Notes under the pieces: generated by a model
What the model was told of the DNA's origin: nothing
What the model saw: only the letters and a program-made list of their open reading frames with translations
The model's database searches: none
Shown here: positions 47,562-60,055 of the stretch, in pieces
How positions within the stretch are numbered: the first letter of the stretch is position 1
Layout: the number at the start of each line of letters is the position of its first letter
Position numbers and translations under genes: made by a program
DNA from: Montifringilla adamsi
Taxonomy: Eukaryota; Chordata; Aves; Passeriformes; Passeridae
Direction: 5' to 3'
DNA length: 64,000 nucleotides
NCBI GenBank assembly: GCA_017590115.1
Contig: JAGGNK010015336.1
Location: 1,650,768 to 1,714,767 of the forward strand

Positions 47562-49870
47562 GTTTAGGGAACCATCTCAAGAAGTCACTCAAAGAAGGAA
47601 CACATTCAGTAAATTGAGGAGTTTCTGCTGTGGTTGATGCTGTTTTCCTGACATGCCCATTGGAAATTCAGCAAACATTCTCTTTGGCTCCATGGGGAAG
47701 CAGGGGGGGGGAAGGATTGCCATTTCAGCACCAGGAACATGGAATTGCTATAGTTATTAGTAACAATCTATATTTCAATACTGCTCAGAGGCCTCAAATA
47801 AGATTAGTGGCTTATTATGTTAAGCTGTATGTAAATAAACAGGCATGGAGTGTTTTGTAAAGTAGCCTTTATCTACACCAACAAGAGGAAATAAGGGAGA
47901 CCAAGAGGATTTTTATGGCTCTGAATTTATAGAAGGGGGAAAAATTATGATTATCTATGATTATGAATAAAACTGCCAAAAAAGACAGTTAAATTTTGGC
48001 TCTTTGAGGACAAGGTGATCAGCTGTCTCATGTGAGTTTGATATTTTGTAGAGGGTTTCAATGATATTACCTTAGGATTGCCTGTCTGCCCCAGGCTTAC
48101 CACAGAAAGCAGCTTGAAATCCAGCTCTTCACTAGGATATGTTATTCATATGAAATTCCCACTGAAATGGTAAGATACTGTCTCAGGAGTCAGTCTCTGG
48201 GATATCACCCTTGTGGAAATCTCTAAGATGGAATTGCAGAAGTCTGCTTACTTTTATGGAATAACAATAGAAAAATTGTTAATACAATGAACAAAGTGTT
48301 CAGTGTGTTTTTTTTTAAACCTAACACAAAATTATCGAGAACTACTTTTGTGCATTCTCCTCCAGCTGTAGCCAAATGAGCCCAAACCAGTCTGAACTCT
48401 GAAATTTCTGTCCCTTCAGTTAAATTCTTGTAAGTCCAGCCTGTGGCAGAATCAGTCAGAATCTCTGCATGTTTTCTGTGTGCAGCACAAAGTACTTACA
48501 AAAAATTAAAATCCAGAAAACTGAATCAAACCGACTCTCACATCCCCATTTGCTCAGCTCATGTGGTGACCCTGAACACATTGAGAGGTTCAATTTACAC
48601 AATGAATTTTGGGGCAAGAGCTTTTTGTCTTGGGAGCTTCTATATCAAATCCTTTATTACATTCCTGTCTCTTATCCCTTTCTGTCTTCCCACATGGAAT
48701 TGAGGCTACCTAAAATAAAATCATTTGGGGATAGGGGAATTTCACACACCAGAGTGCCTCCTTACTTTGCAGCTTCTTGATTTTTCTACTATTATGTTTT
48801 TTTTTTTGTTTTGCTCTAGGAAATGTGAGTTCTTTTTCCTAGGAAAGCCAGGTAAATCCAAGCTGCTGTGGTCCCAGAGGTCACTGTTAGTTTTCCGGGG
48901 TGGTCTTCTGTTCCCCATGTCCCAGAATATCTGGGTTTTATGTGACAGAGGGACTTGATCTGGAAAAGAGAATTGAGCCTCCTGTAAAATGAAATTAGGA
49001 TAAATCCATGTTAAAAGCCAGTTCACTCTTTGGCAAGGACAAATCAGCCCTGCTGCTCCAAAAAGCCATTAGATCAACAGGTGAAATGTTTCAGGGTGGA
49101 CAGAGGGGAAATTCAGCAACTGGTATTCATCAGAGCTGCATTTCCTGCAAAAATGTATCTCTCTGCAGCTGTCCTTCCATTTAGAGAGAAATAGTCTTCA
49201 AGCATCTGCAAGAAGGAAGAAGCAGGAGTGGTTACTCCATAATTAATAATTTTCTACATTCATATTTGGAATGTTTTTTATCTTGACCGAAATAACATCA
49301 TCACCAGCCAATGCGCCTGTACCCCTCTTCTCCCCCAACAGCAAAAAGTGCAAATTGAAATACATGATTCTTGATTGTTTTTCTGCCCTTTTTAGGTTAC
49401 ATAAATCTCAGGTTTGAAGCTCAAGGCAAGCAGAGCCCCAGAGATGCAGGAGATACATGGAGGTGAGTGGCTGGTGGAAATGGGGTCTGCATGTGTCGAG
49501 GCTGCACAGATCCATCCTCCCTCTGGCAAATCCCATTCTGCTGCTGAAGGCTGCAGACCTGCCTCCAGCTCAGGGAATTCACTCTGGCTTCACTTATGGG
49601 ATTATTGAGACCTCCCAGGTGCCTTTTCCACCAAACCCCTTCTTTTCCAGTGTTGGAAAACATGGCAGGACTCACAATCATATCCCCTCTGTAGTGTTTC
49701 ATGACTGTGGGCAGTGATTTGTTAGTTTTGATTGAGTCTCAAAGTCCTTTCTCTGGCATTTTGGCATTAAAAATGGCTCAAGGCTTCTTAGCAAGAGGCA
49801 GAACTGATCAGGGTCAGGAGATGAGCTGCTCCTTCTGTGGGAGAAGAGGAGCAAGAAGATCTTGTGTTGT
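46766..49870. other. AT-rich gene-poor stretch
   Basis: No recognised exon. It holds the T run at 47534, short A and T runs near 47050, 48309 and 48798, and ordinary AT-rich sequence. Confidence 0.4.
47534..47560 (+). repeat. T homopolymer, 27 bases
   Basis: The longest single-base run in the window. Read on the minus strand it would be a poly-A, but no processed gene body was recognised on its right. Confidence 0.92.
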
Positions 49871-49964
49871 GCAGCAGATTTGGGATGGAAATTTGCAGGA
49901 GACTTGGGATGGAAAGCTGTTAAGACAATTTGCAGGAGATTTGGGATGGAAAGCTGTGAAGAGA
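49871..49964 (+). repeat. Minisatellite with 37-bp unit, about 2.5 copies
   Basis: Units begin ATTTGCAGGAGA(C/T)TTGGGA and continue TGGAAAGCTGT(T/G)AAGA. Full units lie at 49891-49927 and 49928-49964, with a partial one at 49871-49890. The units differ by only a few substitutions, so the array is fairly young. Confidence 0.88.
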
Positions 49965-50157
49965 TGAGCTTGCTTCACCACCACAACAGTGAGGGATTTG
50001 GATTTATCCTGAGAAACTGCCAGAGGTCTGAGCCTTCTCTCAGTTGTAACAGATACCCTTTTCTCCACAGCAGAGCTTTGGGGATGTCACAGGTGGTGTG
50101 TGGGGACAAGCACCTTTGTTTGGGGTGGTGAAGGAGAGGGGACAGCTTTGTGTGCCC

Positions 50158-50559
50158 AGAAAAGGGCAATGGAGCTGGGGATGGGTCTGGAGCACATCTG
50201 ATGAGGGGCTGAGCGAGCTGAGGGGGCTCAGCCTGGAGAAAAGGAGGCTCAGGGAAGATCTTATTGCTCTCTACAACTCCCTGACAGGAGGGTGTAGCCA
50301 GGTGGGTCAGATTCTCCACCAAGGTGACAGGATGAGAGGAAATGGCCTCAAGTTGTACCAGAGGAGGTTTAGATTGGATAATAGGAGCATTTTTTTCACT
50401 GAAAGGGCGGTCAGTCAGTTGAGCAGACTGCCCAGGGAGGTGGGATCACCAAAGGAACTGTCACATGGTTTAGTGGTAGATCTGGCAATACAGAGTTAAC
50501 TGTTGGATTCAATGATCTCTGAGGGATTTTTGAACATTAATGATTTTATGATTCTATGA
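50158..50559 (+). mobile_element. CR1 LINE 3' end (about 400 bp)
   Basis: Plus-orientation CR1 with a longer 3' segment: AAAGGGCAATGGAGCTGGGG, GCTCAGCCTGGAGAAAAGGAG, TTATTGCTCTCTACAACTCCC, GTTTAGATTGGATAATAGGAG, AGACTGCCCAGGGAGGTGG and a TTTATGATTCTATGAG tail. The words TCTCTACAACTCCCTGA and GCCTCAAGTTGTACCAGAGG are diagnostic of avian CR1. Confidence 0.95.
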
Positions 50560-50996
50560 GAAAAGCAGGGGCTTGGAAGGCAGAGGAGGATAAAATTTCC
50601 GCAAGTCCTATTACTGAGAAGTTCTCAAAAGCCATGTTTTTGATGTGTACCCAGAAAATGAAATCAAATTGTTCACATCTTCCAAAATCACAGCTTAAAA
50701 TACTCAAAAAACTTTTGAGCTGTGAAAGGGTGATGCATTCTTACAGGAAAAAGGAATTGTATTGTGGCACCTTAGTTTCATCCTTGATCCATGATGAAGG
50801 CAGATATTCTTGAACTGGTCATAACTGAGGTTTCTGGAACCCAAAATGCAGGTTGTAGGTAAATTGTTCGTCTTCCTTTTATTTTTGCAGAAGCAAGAAA
50901 ATCTCTTTCTAAAAACCCAGCAAAATCCAGCTTCCAGTTCTGACATTTTTTTCTCTAATAAATGAGTGTTGATATTTTGTTTTCTTCTGGGCTTGG
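50560..50996. other. Non-coding stretch, nothing recognised
   Basis: AT-rich, between the CR1 copy and the tandem duplication. Confidence 0.4.
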
Positions 50997-52067
50997 GGAA
51001 CTGTGCAGAAAGCAAAGTTAATTTATCTACTGGGACAAAATTACAAGTTTATTCCTTAACAAACAAAACAAAATATTCAAGCTTATGGCTAGTAGCAATG
51101 GTTCAAGAGGGCTTGAATCCTGGTATAGTCTCTGGAGACAAAAATTTTTCTGAAGAAACAAAAAATAGAAACAGGCAAGAATTTCCTCTCTACAGAGAAA
51201 CAACACTCAATCAGTTTTAGTAGATAAAATGTTTTCTTAACTCCTATGGCATTTCACAATTGATGAACATTTCCAAAATAGAGATAGTTAAAATATTATC
51301 TCTTTCCCACAAGTAATTTTGGCTTATATTCTAACTTTCTTACTGTTGTGACCCAAGCTGTTTGAATTTATAGTCGACCCTCTCCACCATCTATGCTGGA
51401 ATGACTAATTAATGTGGCTGCCATGTGTAATTGCAATAAAGAATATCTCCTACCCTCACATTGTGTTTTGATGTATTTTGCTATCATTTTGAACCAAAAG
51501 ATCCAAAGGAAGACAAACATTGTTGTGCCACTGGAACTGTGCAGAAAGCAAAGTTAATTTATCTACTGGGACAAAATTACAAGTTTATTCCTTAACAAAC
51601 AAAACAAAATATTCAAGCTTATGGCTAGTAGCAATGGTTCAAGAGGGCTTGAATCCTGGTATAGTCTCTGGAGACAAAAATTTTTCTGAAGAAACAAAAA
51701 ATAGAAACAGGCAAGAATTTCCTCTCTACAGAGAAACAACACTCAATCAGTTTTAGTAGATAAAATGTTTTCTTAACTCCTATGGCATTTCACAATTGAT
51801 GAACATTTCCAAAATAGAGATAGTTAAAATATTATCTCTTTCCCACAAGTAATTTTGGCTTATATTCTAACTTTCTTACTGTTGTGACCCAAGCTGTTTG
51901 AATTTATAGTCGACCCTCTCCACCATCTATGCTGGAATGACTAATTAATGTGGCTGCCATGTGTAATTGCAATAAAGAATATCTCCTACCCTCACATTGT
52001 GTTTTGATGTATTTTGCTATCATTTTGAACCAGGGATCCAAAGGAAGACAAATATTGTTGTGCCACG
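50997..52067 (+). repeat. Direct tandem duplication, two copies of about 536 bp
   Basis: Copy one (50997-51532) and copy two (51533-52067) read the same base for base until the last 35 or so bases. There ACCAAAAGATCC becomes ACCAGGGATCC and ACAAACATT becomes ACAAATATT. The junction is head-to-tail without spacer. Each copy carries GCAATAAAGAATATC (an AATAAA signal) about 110 bases before its end, which would suit an LTR. No TG...CA ends or retroviral frames were established. The alternatives are a recent segmental duplication or a false duplication in assembly. Confidence 0.93.
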
Positions 52068-53534
52068 CAATGTTTTTGCTCATCTAAGGAACAGAAATAA
52101 ACAGTCTCAGGGTCTCTTAGCTATGTTTGTTAATTAAAACCATAGGAATTAGGCTGGATTTTCTACCAGGTCACCTCCGCAAAATTGTAGTTATTAAAGA
52201 TAAGATGATGGCCTTAAAATTAGGAAGGTGGTCAGAAAAGAGGTGACCAGAAACTTGCTCCATTTTCCCCTTATTTTGTCTTTAAGAAAATGGAAATAAA
52301 TTCAGAACTTTCTCTCATTATTTCTCAGAAGAAAGAACTCCAAAGTTATTGCATGGAGGAATATTACAGAATGCTTTTTGATGTTAAAACTGAGGTACCA
52401 ATACCTGGAGAACCAATTTTCCTTGAAGAACCTGTTTTCTTGAAAACTCTGTCAAACAGCTTTTCCCAAATCCATGGTATCTGCAGTCACAGAGCCAGAA
52501 ATCTTCATCAGCAACAGATTCTGTGAAAAAGCCCTCTGGCACAAGGACTTCAACTTAGATTCTCACCAATAGACCTTGTGCCTTGTCCACATTGTTTCAT
52601 TTATTATACTTCAGATTATTTAAAATTATTTTGGAAGTATTGAACTTGTGGTGGGAAAAGTGATAGAGATGTCCAAAAGAAAAAGGAATCCTCCATATCT
52701 AAATGGCAGAGATTTTTTTTTTTTTTTACAGGAGTAGAGGGAAGTTTGACAGGAACCCCAAACATCAGTTTGAGTTGTTAGTGAGAAAACAAATGCAGAC
52801 TGATGATGTGAACTGGAGATAATCTGGCAGTCTAAAAGAATATTGGATATTATACAAATATGGATATTTATTTAAAAAAACAAACTAACAAAACAAAGCA
52901 GAAATGAAAAAAAGACAGAAGAGAAGCATTCATCCACCTGAATGCTATGAAATAATTTAGTCTGAGAGTCCTGGAAATGGTACTTGTATTTAGATACTTT
53001 AAGGTTCCACCACACCATTTTGAGAATTTACCTCTGTGTTTTCCAGAGGGAATGCCAGACCTTTATTGAGTGTGGGTTGTTTTCTCTCAGGACTGAAGGC
53101 AGGACAGTCAGGTCAAGAGGTAAAAGCATGCCAGACTCTGTGAGAAAAGCAGACATCCAGGGGAGAGAGGTTTCTGTGCTGTGAAGCTGTTAGACATTAG
53201 TGAGCTCATATCTACTGCCATTCCTCCTGGAGGAATTCCTTAACGTGTAAACCTTATTACTTTACACATTTTTTAAAATTTAAATTTATTTTAAAATTTT
53301 TCTTGCTGTCACGCTGAGCACCTGCAGGGCTTCACCAGCACTTTCAGTGCCCGGTCCTTGCCTGAATCCTGTCAGCTATTTCACTCTGCCTGGACACAAT
53401 CTGCAGGGTGCCTGTCCTATTTCTCCTTCAGTCTCTTCTTTTCCACCTTTTCCATGCTGACCACAGCCTCTGCAAGCTTGGGTTAGACATTGGATGATCC
53501 TGGTAGGTCCCTTCTCAACTGAGATGTTCACGGG
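52068..53534. other. AT-rich non-coding stretch
   Basis: A T run lies at 52713-52727. An AT-only patch with self-complementary TTTTAAAATTTAAATTT words lies at 53269-53300. No exon recognised. Confidence 0.4.
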
Positions 53535-53803
53535 TATCCAGTGATAGGACAAGGGGGAAGTGCCTTACGATGGAGGGAAGGTTTATATGGAATATTAGAA
53601 AGAAATTCTTCTCTGTGAGGGTGGTGAGACCCTGGCACAGATTGTCCAGAGAAGCTGTGGCTGCCTCATCTCTGAAGTGTTCAAGGCCAGGTTGGATGAA
53701 GCTCTGAACATCAGTGGAAGGTGTCCCTGTCCATAGTAGGGGGGTGGGACTGGGTGATCTTTAAGATGCCTTCCAGCCCAACCCATTCTATGCTTCTATG
53801 ATT
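53535..53803 (+). mobile_element. CR1 LINE 3'-end fragment
   Basis: Plus-orientation CR1 tail of about 270 bases, from CCAGTGATAGGACAAGGGGG through TTCAAGGCCAGGTTGGATG and AGTGGAAGGTGTCCCTGTCC to the CTATGCTTCTATG end. Confidence 0.95.
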
Positions 53804-53861
53804 TCATTTAGACATGAGAAAATATTTTTTTCTTTTATTTTCCTTTTTTTATTTTGTTTTG

Positions 53862-54021
53862 AAGGTGGACAAACAGTAGAGCAGTTTGCCCAGAGATGAT
53901 GTGTCTCCATCCTTGAAGATGTTCAAAACTCAGACAAGCAAACTACTCTGGCTGACCCTGTTTTGATAAGAGGGTTAGAGTAGGTGTTTTCTGTTCTAAA
54001 CTCAACAATTCTGTGATCTTC
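53862..54021 (+). mobile_element. Diverged CR1 LINE 3'-end fragment
   Basis: Plus-orientation tail with AGCAGTTTGCCCAGAGATG, CCATCCTTGAAGATGTTCAA, GAGGGTTAGAGTAGG and a CAACAATTCTGTGATCTT end. It is older than, and 60 bases from, the previous CR1. Confidence 0.8.
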
Positions 54022-56079
54022 CCATAAAAACATCCTAAATTATTTCAAACTAGTCTCTTTATATCTGAAGATTAAAGCAGGGAAATGAAAAGAGGAAGAC
54101 TGTTAAGTCTAAGGTTTTATCTAATACTCTTGAACTTCTAAAAGCTTTATTCTTTCTCTTTTTCTTTCTTAGTCAAATATTAATTAGGTTAGGACCATAG
54201 TTATATAATGATACTCTTGTTATTCCCTTGTGTACAGTGAATAGAAGGCACTTCATCTTCAGAGATAAATGATCCAAAGGCTTTTCCTTCAGTAAATCCG
54301 AGGCAGCCACAACCCTTCAGCCCCTGCAGGACTCTTCTCCTGGAGTCACAGCTAAATCAGTGCCATGCTGAGTAAACATGAGCTCTGCCTTACAGCCCGG
54401 ACTATTTTGGAAGAGACCTGAATAAGATTTTGAAGTCTGTTCACCAGTAAACAAACAAAAATCCCCAGAGCTGGATCGCATCCTTCCTTCTCTGCGAGAC
54501 TTTATATGCATATTCCTATTTAAATGTCTTTCTAAGTGTCCAAAAAAGTAACACTTCTGTTTGTTTGGAGGATCTTATTCTAGTAAGTGATTTTATTTAA
54601 AAATAGGTAAGATTTAAGAACTGGATGCAGATTTTCTGCTTTGGCATGTGTTGTTAATAATACCTTCCTTTATCATTACAGTGTTGAGGCAACACATGGA
54701 GGACAAAAGGATAAAGGACTGTTGTCCTTTCTCCTTTTTTTTTTTTTTTTTTTTTGATAGCCTGAATTTATTTATCTGTGACAACAGAATTTTTCCCAGA
54801 TAAATTTGGAGCCTATGTCTCCTGCCATCCCTGTTGGGAAATGTACTGCCTTTGCTAGGCTTGAATTGCATCACACAACTACTTCCAGGGAATTATCGAG
54901 TCCAATAGCCATCCATCACCCTGGCAAAATCTCAGGGTCTCAAAACCCTCTCACATCTTTGTTGACCACAGCTGTTGCAGCCCTGCAGTAGAGAAATGAG
55001 CTCACTGAGGAGGCCCATTTCATTTTTCTAAGGACTTTAAAGATGATGGTGGGAGTCTAAAACCAGAATGAGCAGAAAGCAGTGGTAGGAGCTGGTCTCA
55101 AGAGATGTATTTTATTCAACAGGAAGATGGGATGTTATCAACTGGAATGGGCTGAAGATTGAGCACAACTCCTGGAATCTGCTTCATGGGGAGGTGGAGG
55201 TGTCACTGTGATAATGCAATCACAAAGTCCTCCCTCCACCTGGAGAAGAAGAGAATCTGCAGTGGGGTGGTCGCCGAGAGTGCCCTTCCCATTTGCAAGA
55301 GATGAGGATCCCCTTGATTTCATCTGCTCAGGAAACAAACTCATGGTCAGACTCAGGCTTATTTTCTTACTATTCATTAAATAAATCTGATTGCTATGAA
55401 ATGATAAACTGATGAAATGAGGTTCTGATGATGCCTTCACGCAGAGCAGAGGAATGGGGAGGAACAAAACAGCTTTCCTGTGTCCCATACTTCCACTTTT
55501 ATCCACTGCTTTTATCACTGCTTCCTTTAGGATTGCTGTGCTAGCAGCACTCATTCAGCAAGCCCATGGATCTCTTGGATTTTCTATTATTAAACATATG
55601 GGGTAAGTAAAAAATGCCTTAGGTCCTGTCCGCAAGTAGGAAAGTTCCTAAAATCAGTAAAGTCACCAAACCAGATGATGGTAGGAGTGTATCAGAGAAG
55701 AGCTATTTTCTCTTATAATCTGTCCTTATACCCCTCTATGACTCCCTGTGCTTGCCACACCCTGAGGTAGGACACCAGGAGCTCTGATCTTGGCCTCTAC
55801 AGAGGCTCATCTCATTAGTTATCTCCAAGTTCTGGAGACCTTTCAAGGTAATAAACAAATGGCCAAGGGGCCCTGAAGTCAATATGCAGCATTTGTGTTG
55901 TGTGTCCAGCCTCCCAAACCCTCCTGCTTCCAAGAGGAACTTTATCTGCCCCAAAATCATAGGAATCCATCGAAATGGATGGAAATCCATTCAAAAATCT
56001 CCCCAAAACACAAATGGACTTGGAATCTTGGAGTCTGTGGAGCAGTAGCAATGAGCTGTTGGTAATTAGGCCAGGTTGG
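54022..56079. other. Gene-poor stretch
   Basis: No recognised exon. Holds the T run at 54735. A 138-codon minus-strand open frame (55138-55554) has no recognised domain. Confidence 0.4.
54735..54755 (+). repeat. T homopolymer, 21 bases
   Basis: Uninterrupted T run. Confidence 0.9.
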
Positions 56080-56160
56080 TATTTAGACCCTGAGCAAGTT
56101 GGTGTAGTGGAAGATCATGGAATCAGATGACCTTCAAGTTCCTTTCCAACACAAACATGA
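56080..56160 (+). mobile_element. CR1 LINE terminal scrap
   Basis: Plus-orientation diverged CR1 end: GGTGTAGTGGAAGATCATGG, AATCAGATGACCTTCAAG and TTCCTTTCCAACACAAACATGA. Confidence 0.6.
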
Positions 56161-56639
56161 AGCTAAAATCTCACTTACATGATATTCATCTGGTATCTAG
56201 CTTTGAAGAATTTGAAATACAGCATGGTGTGTTCAACATTTTATTAAACATTAAATATGCCTAACATGGATGTCAGGCATCGGCAGAAATCTTTTCTGAA
56301 GAAATTATTCCCCACTTTAAATTACAGCAGAAATGGAAAGATTTGGAGCCTGAGAGAGACATTTCCTTTTATGAAAATGCTGTTACTGGCAGTCCTTAAA
56401 GGCGGGATCAAGGGATTTAATAAATGTAATTTATTTTTTATTGCTGCTCAGAACTGGAGCTACTTTGGAGTGAAATGGGGATGTGCTGTGGGAAAGTGCT
56501 ACCCTAAATTTCTCCCCATCAAGCAAATCTGCCCCAGAGCGGTATTTTAGAGCAATGTTTTGAAACAGGAAGGGTAAATCTACAGGAAATCTGCTGCATG
56601 TGTGCCTCTGCCCTTTTGCTCTTTTAATCCACTCAATCA
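56161..56639. other. Non-coding stretch, nothing recognised
   Basis: Two short plus-strand frames only; no repeat family. Confidence 0.35.
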
Positions 56640-56970
56640 CATTGATTCTTGTGGCTCAGAAACATTTGTCCAGCTGAATTGTCTGGGAACTATTCTCTCT
56701 GATATCTTTCTAAGGAAAGTTGATTAATTAGCACATTATTGAGCGTTGCTCCTATGCTGCAGTGGGTCTTTGCTTTGCAGAGGGAAGATAGGCCCTGTTC
56801 CAAGTCCTTCCTTCAAAGCAGCGTCTCTAAATTTTAGCTGTTAGCTAAAAATTGCAATTCTTAGGCTGTCAAGAGTAGCTTTCTCCTTATTAATTCTCTG
56901 TTAAAAGATAATTTTTGCTATTTGTAAAACATAAGATCATCCAGAAAATTGTGTAGTTATTAAACTGAAC
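56640..56970. other. Candidate conserved non-coding element
   Basis: Repeat-free and AT-rich, with homeodomain-type GATTAATTAGCACATTATTG near 56722 and a short inverted word TTTTAGCTGTTAGCTAAAA at about 56833. Inference from texture only. Confidence 0.2.
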
Positions 56971-59797
56971 ACCTGGGAATACACTTCTCAAAGGAAATTT
57001 AAGTTAGCCAAAACCAGCACAAGGATTTTTCCTGCAGCAGGGCAGGATATAGCTTGAAACATCCTTCTGCCTGACAGGCAGCAATGAGTCTCTGGGAACC
57101 AAGAAATACTGCAGGAAATATCAAACTTGTAAGGAGAACTGGTGGGGGAAATGCTGAGAAAAACACACCTGCTACCAAAACTGCTGATCTGTGTCATTTG
57201 CAACATCCTGAGGAAGGTTTTAGTGTGGTTTTTCTTTCCCTTCAGCAAACTGATCACAAGCCTGCTCTGCTTGGGTTTTGCCTGCCAGCACTGTGCCAGC
57301 AGCATCCTGGATGGACTCTGCCTGCCAGGAACTCACAGCCTCTGGAGTCTCCAGTGTTGATGGCTGGACAATGTCAGCCAGAAAACCAGGTTTCTATCCA
57401 CCTCTGGGAAGAAACACTGAGGTTTCACTCTGAACTGCAACTGGTTCACTTTTTGGAAAATTTAAGTCTCCCATGGTATTGATTTGGCCTTCTTAGAACT
57501 TTGCTTAACAGAGCTCAGCAGTGATCCATGAAATCACTGTGTCCAGCAGCTGGTCCAGACACAGAATGGAAAGCTGGATCTGAAAAGGGGTGTGTGTACT
57601 CAGGCCAGACCCTTCCATTTCCAAACTTTGCCTGCCATCTTCTCTCAAATTTAATACTTTTAATAAAAAAAAAAAAAAAAAAACAACCCAAAACTTAGGG
57701 AAGGGTGAGATTGTCAGAAGAAAGCAGGAAAGATCAAGAAGGTTTACATTGCCTCAGGTCCTGGAGTGCCTGGGCTGTAAACCCCAGTACGATCCTAGGA
57801 GGTGAAGATTGATTCCATTTCCCTGAAGATCATATCTTTGGTAAATGTATCTGAACAGGAGGAGAAAAGGAAAGGAATTCCTTCAATGGCAACAGCAATG
57901 TTACCCCAGCTTGTAAGGATACTTTAGAAAAATCCCTCTAAAGCTTTCTCTGCTTGAAGATGGACTTCCCCCTTTGTCTTGTCTAAGAAGCAAACAGATT
58001 CTCTAGGCCATTTCTTCCTGAGGTGCTGCAATGAAGCATCTGGTCTTTTGACAGTGAGAAAATCCAGAATGGGAAAAGTCTGACAGAAGAATGGAGAGGA
58101 TAATGTTACACTGGCAGCATTTATCCCTTTCTGTGCTGCAGCTTGGTTGTATCCTGCTGGTTTCTGAATTTTTTCTTAAATGAAACACACACACCTGTCT
58201 GTAGAAGTCTTTTTAAAAGCCCTCAGATTGGCACTGATACTATATAACAAATTTTGTTTAACCTAACACTTGTAAGGCTTCACTTCCTTGATAAGCTTGG
58301 ATGGTGTGATGAATCAGTGCTTTGAATGTTAGATCCACCAAAAGAAGAAACAGATTCAAAAGCTTGGAGTGTGGAGAAACACAGACATACCACATGATTT
58401 TATAATTTCATTCAGATTGCTGCTTAATGATCTATCACAACTCTTTTTAGAAGGATATCTGACTCTGATTAAGGAGGTCAAACAGTGGAGATTTTCCCTT
58501 CATCCTATCATAATCGGCTCCAATAATTACTTATTCTCTGTTAAAATAAGTATTTCATTTCCATTTCAAACTTTGTTGACTTTTGGATAGAAATTAATAT
58601 CTAGATCTTTGTACAAATAAGAAAATTCTTAAAATGAAAGCTCTGGCAGAGCAAAGGGTTTCAGGTCATGAGAAAAGTTCTTTTTCCAAAATAGAAATGA
58701 AACTAAGTCTTGTCATCTCTTTCCTCAAGTGCAAAAGGTATCAGTATTGCACCTGGAAACTGGAAGTTAACTGGGCAACGATGGAAACAGAGCAGGTTGA
58801 TGCCAATTTAACTGAGATAAGAATGAGCTCTTTGGGTTTATTGTCACCAACATGCAGAAAAGTAGTTCAGGGAGGTGGCTTTCCCCTTTGTACAGTGAGG
58901 TTGAAAAATGAATGGATTTCCTGTTTTAAGAAGTTTTACTTGTACAGGCATATAAACTAACACAGCTGGCTCCAGAATATTGTTATGTCATAAAAATAAG
59001 CATAGACACAGAGATATTTAACAGTTTGCCTTAGGAAATGGGAATCCTTCTCTTTCTAAAAAGAGCTGGAAAGATAAACTTATAAGCAATGAAATGTCTT
59101 TTGCCCTAAACGCTGCTGCAGTTCTACAGTTGAGGAACTGGAGAGCTCATAGGTTGTAAAAAAAAAAACATTCAGCAGTTTTACCATCTTTGTGCCTCAT
59201 CCCTAATATATTAATTGCTGCCTTTAAGATAATGATGTGTTCTGCTTACCCTTGCAGGCAGAGTACCTTGTGCCAGGAGGGGGTGACTGGCATCACTCGG
59301 AGCTGAGCTGCCTCGCTCTGCTGCAATCTCCCCTTGAGCTGGAATGATTCTGAAGTCACAGAGACTTTTACCAGTGACAGATCTTTGGTAACTGACTAAT
59401 ATAGTGCATAACCTTATAGTTTGGCAACTTTGACTTGTCAGATGGCAGTTTACAATCAATGTTCAAACAACTGTGCAAATCAGTAAAAGAGTGACTCTTG
59501 ATCTCAGACTTTGTTAAGTCACACTTTTGCAACCTTTTATTAAAAAAAACCTCAAACCACCTTTTGCTAATACCTTTGACAGTGGTTCTTTAAGTGATCC
59601 AAAGCACCCATTCACAACATATTGGTGCAGTTGTGAGGATGGGGAAGTAGTATCCCTGATTGCTTATGGAATGTCTGAGTCCCAAGTTCTCAGAAGAATG
59701 GGCTCACCACCACTGACATGACTGGAGTGCGACTGCAAAGCAAATTAAATTAGCAAGAGGAAATATTGAAAATGGTAGAGAAAAAGGAAATATTTGT
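56971..59797. other. Gene-poor stretch
   Basis: A 132-codon plus frame at 57084-57482 was considered but shows no domain or splice context. An A run lies at 57665-57683 and another at 59159-59168. Confidence 0.4.
57665..57683 (+). repeat. A homopolymer, 19 bases
   Basis: Uninterrupted A run preceded by TTTTAATA. No processed gene body recognised on its left. Confidence 0.9.
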
Positions 59798-60055
59798 AGC
59801 ATCGTGGAAATGGTCTCAGGCTGCAGCAGGGGAGGTTTGGGTTGGACATCTGGAAGAATTTATTCACTGAAAAGTTGGTTAAGCATTGGAAAGGGCTGCC
59901 CAAGGATGTGGTGGAGTCACCATTCCTGGAGCTGTTCAAGAAAAGTCTGAACATGGCCCTCAGTGCTATGGTTTAATTGACATGGTGGTGATCAATCCTA
60001 AAGGTTAGACTCAATGATTTTGGAGGCCTTTTCCAACATTAATGATTCTGTGATA
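59798..60055 (+). mobile_element. CR1 LINE 3'-end fragment
   Basis: Plus-orientation CR1 of the subfamily with GTCTCAGGCTGCAGCAGGG, AGGTTTGGGTTGGACATCTGG, GAAAGGGCTGCCCAAGGATG, TGGAGTCACCATTCCTGGAG and CATTAATGATTCTGTGAT at its end. Confidence 0.95.

Noticed and set aside
50966..51756. Two near-identical frames of about 80 codons
   Set aside because: They are the same sequence seen twice through the tandem duplication; the frame itself has no coding signature.
54880..54960. CR1-like ATCGAGTCCAATAGCC words
   Set aside because: Only a short similarity, without the flanking tail or body of CR1.
57084..57482. A 132-codon plus-strand open frame
   Set aside because: Considered because of its length, but no domain, splice site pair or promoter signal supports it.
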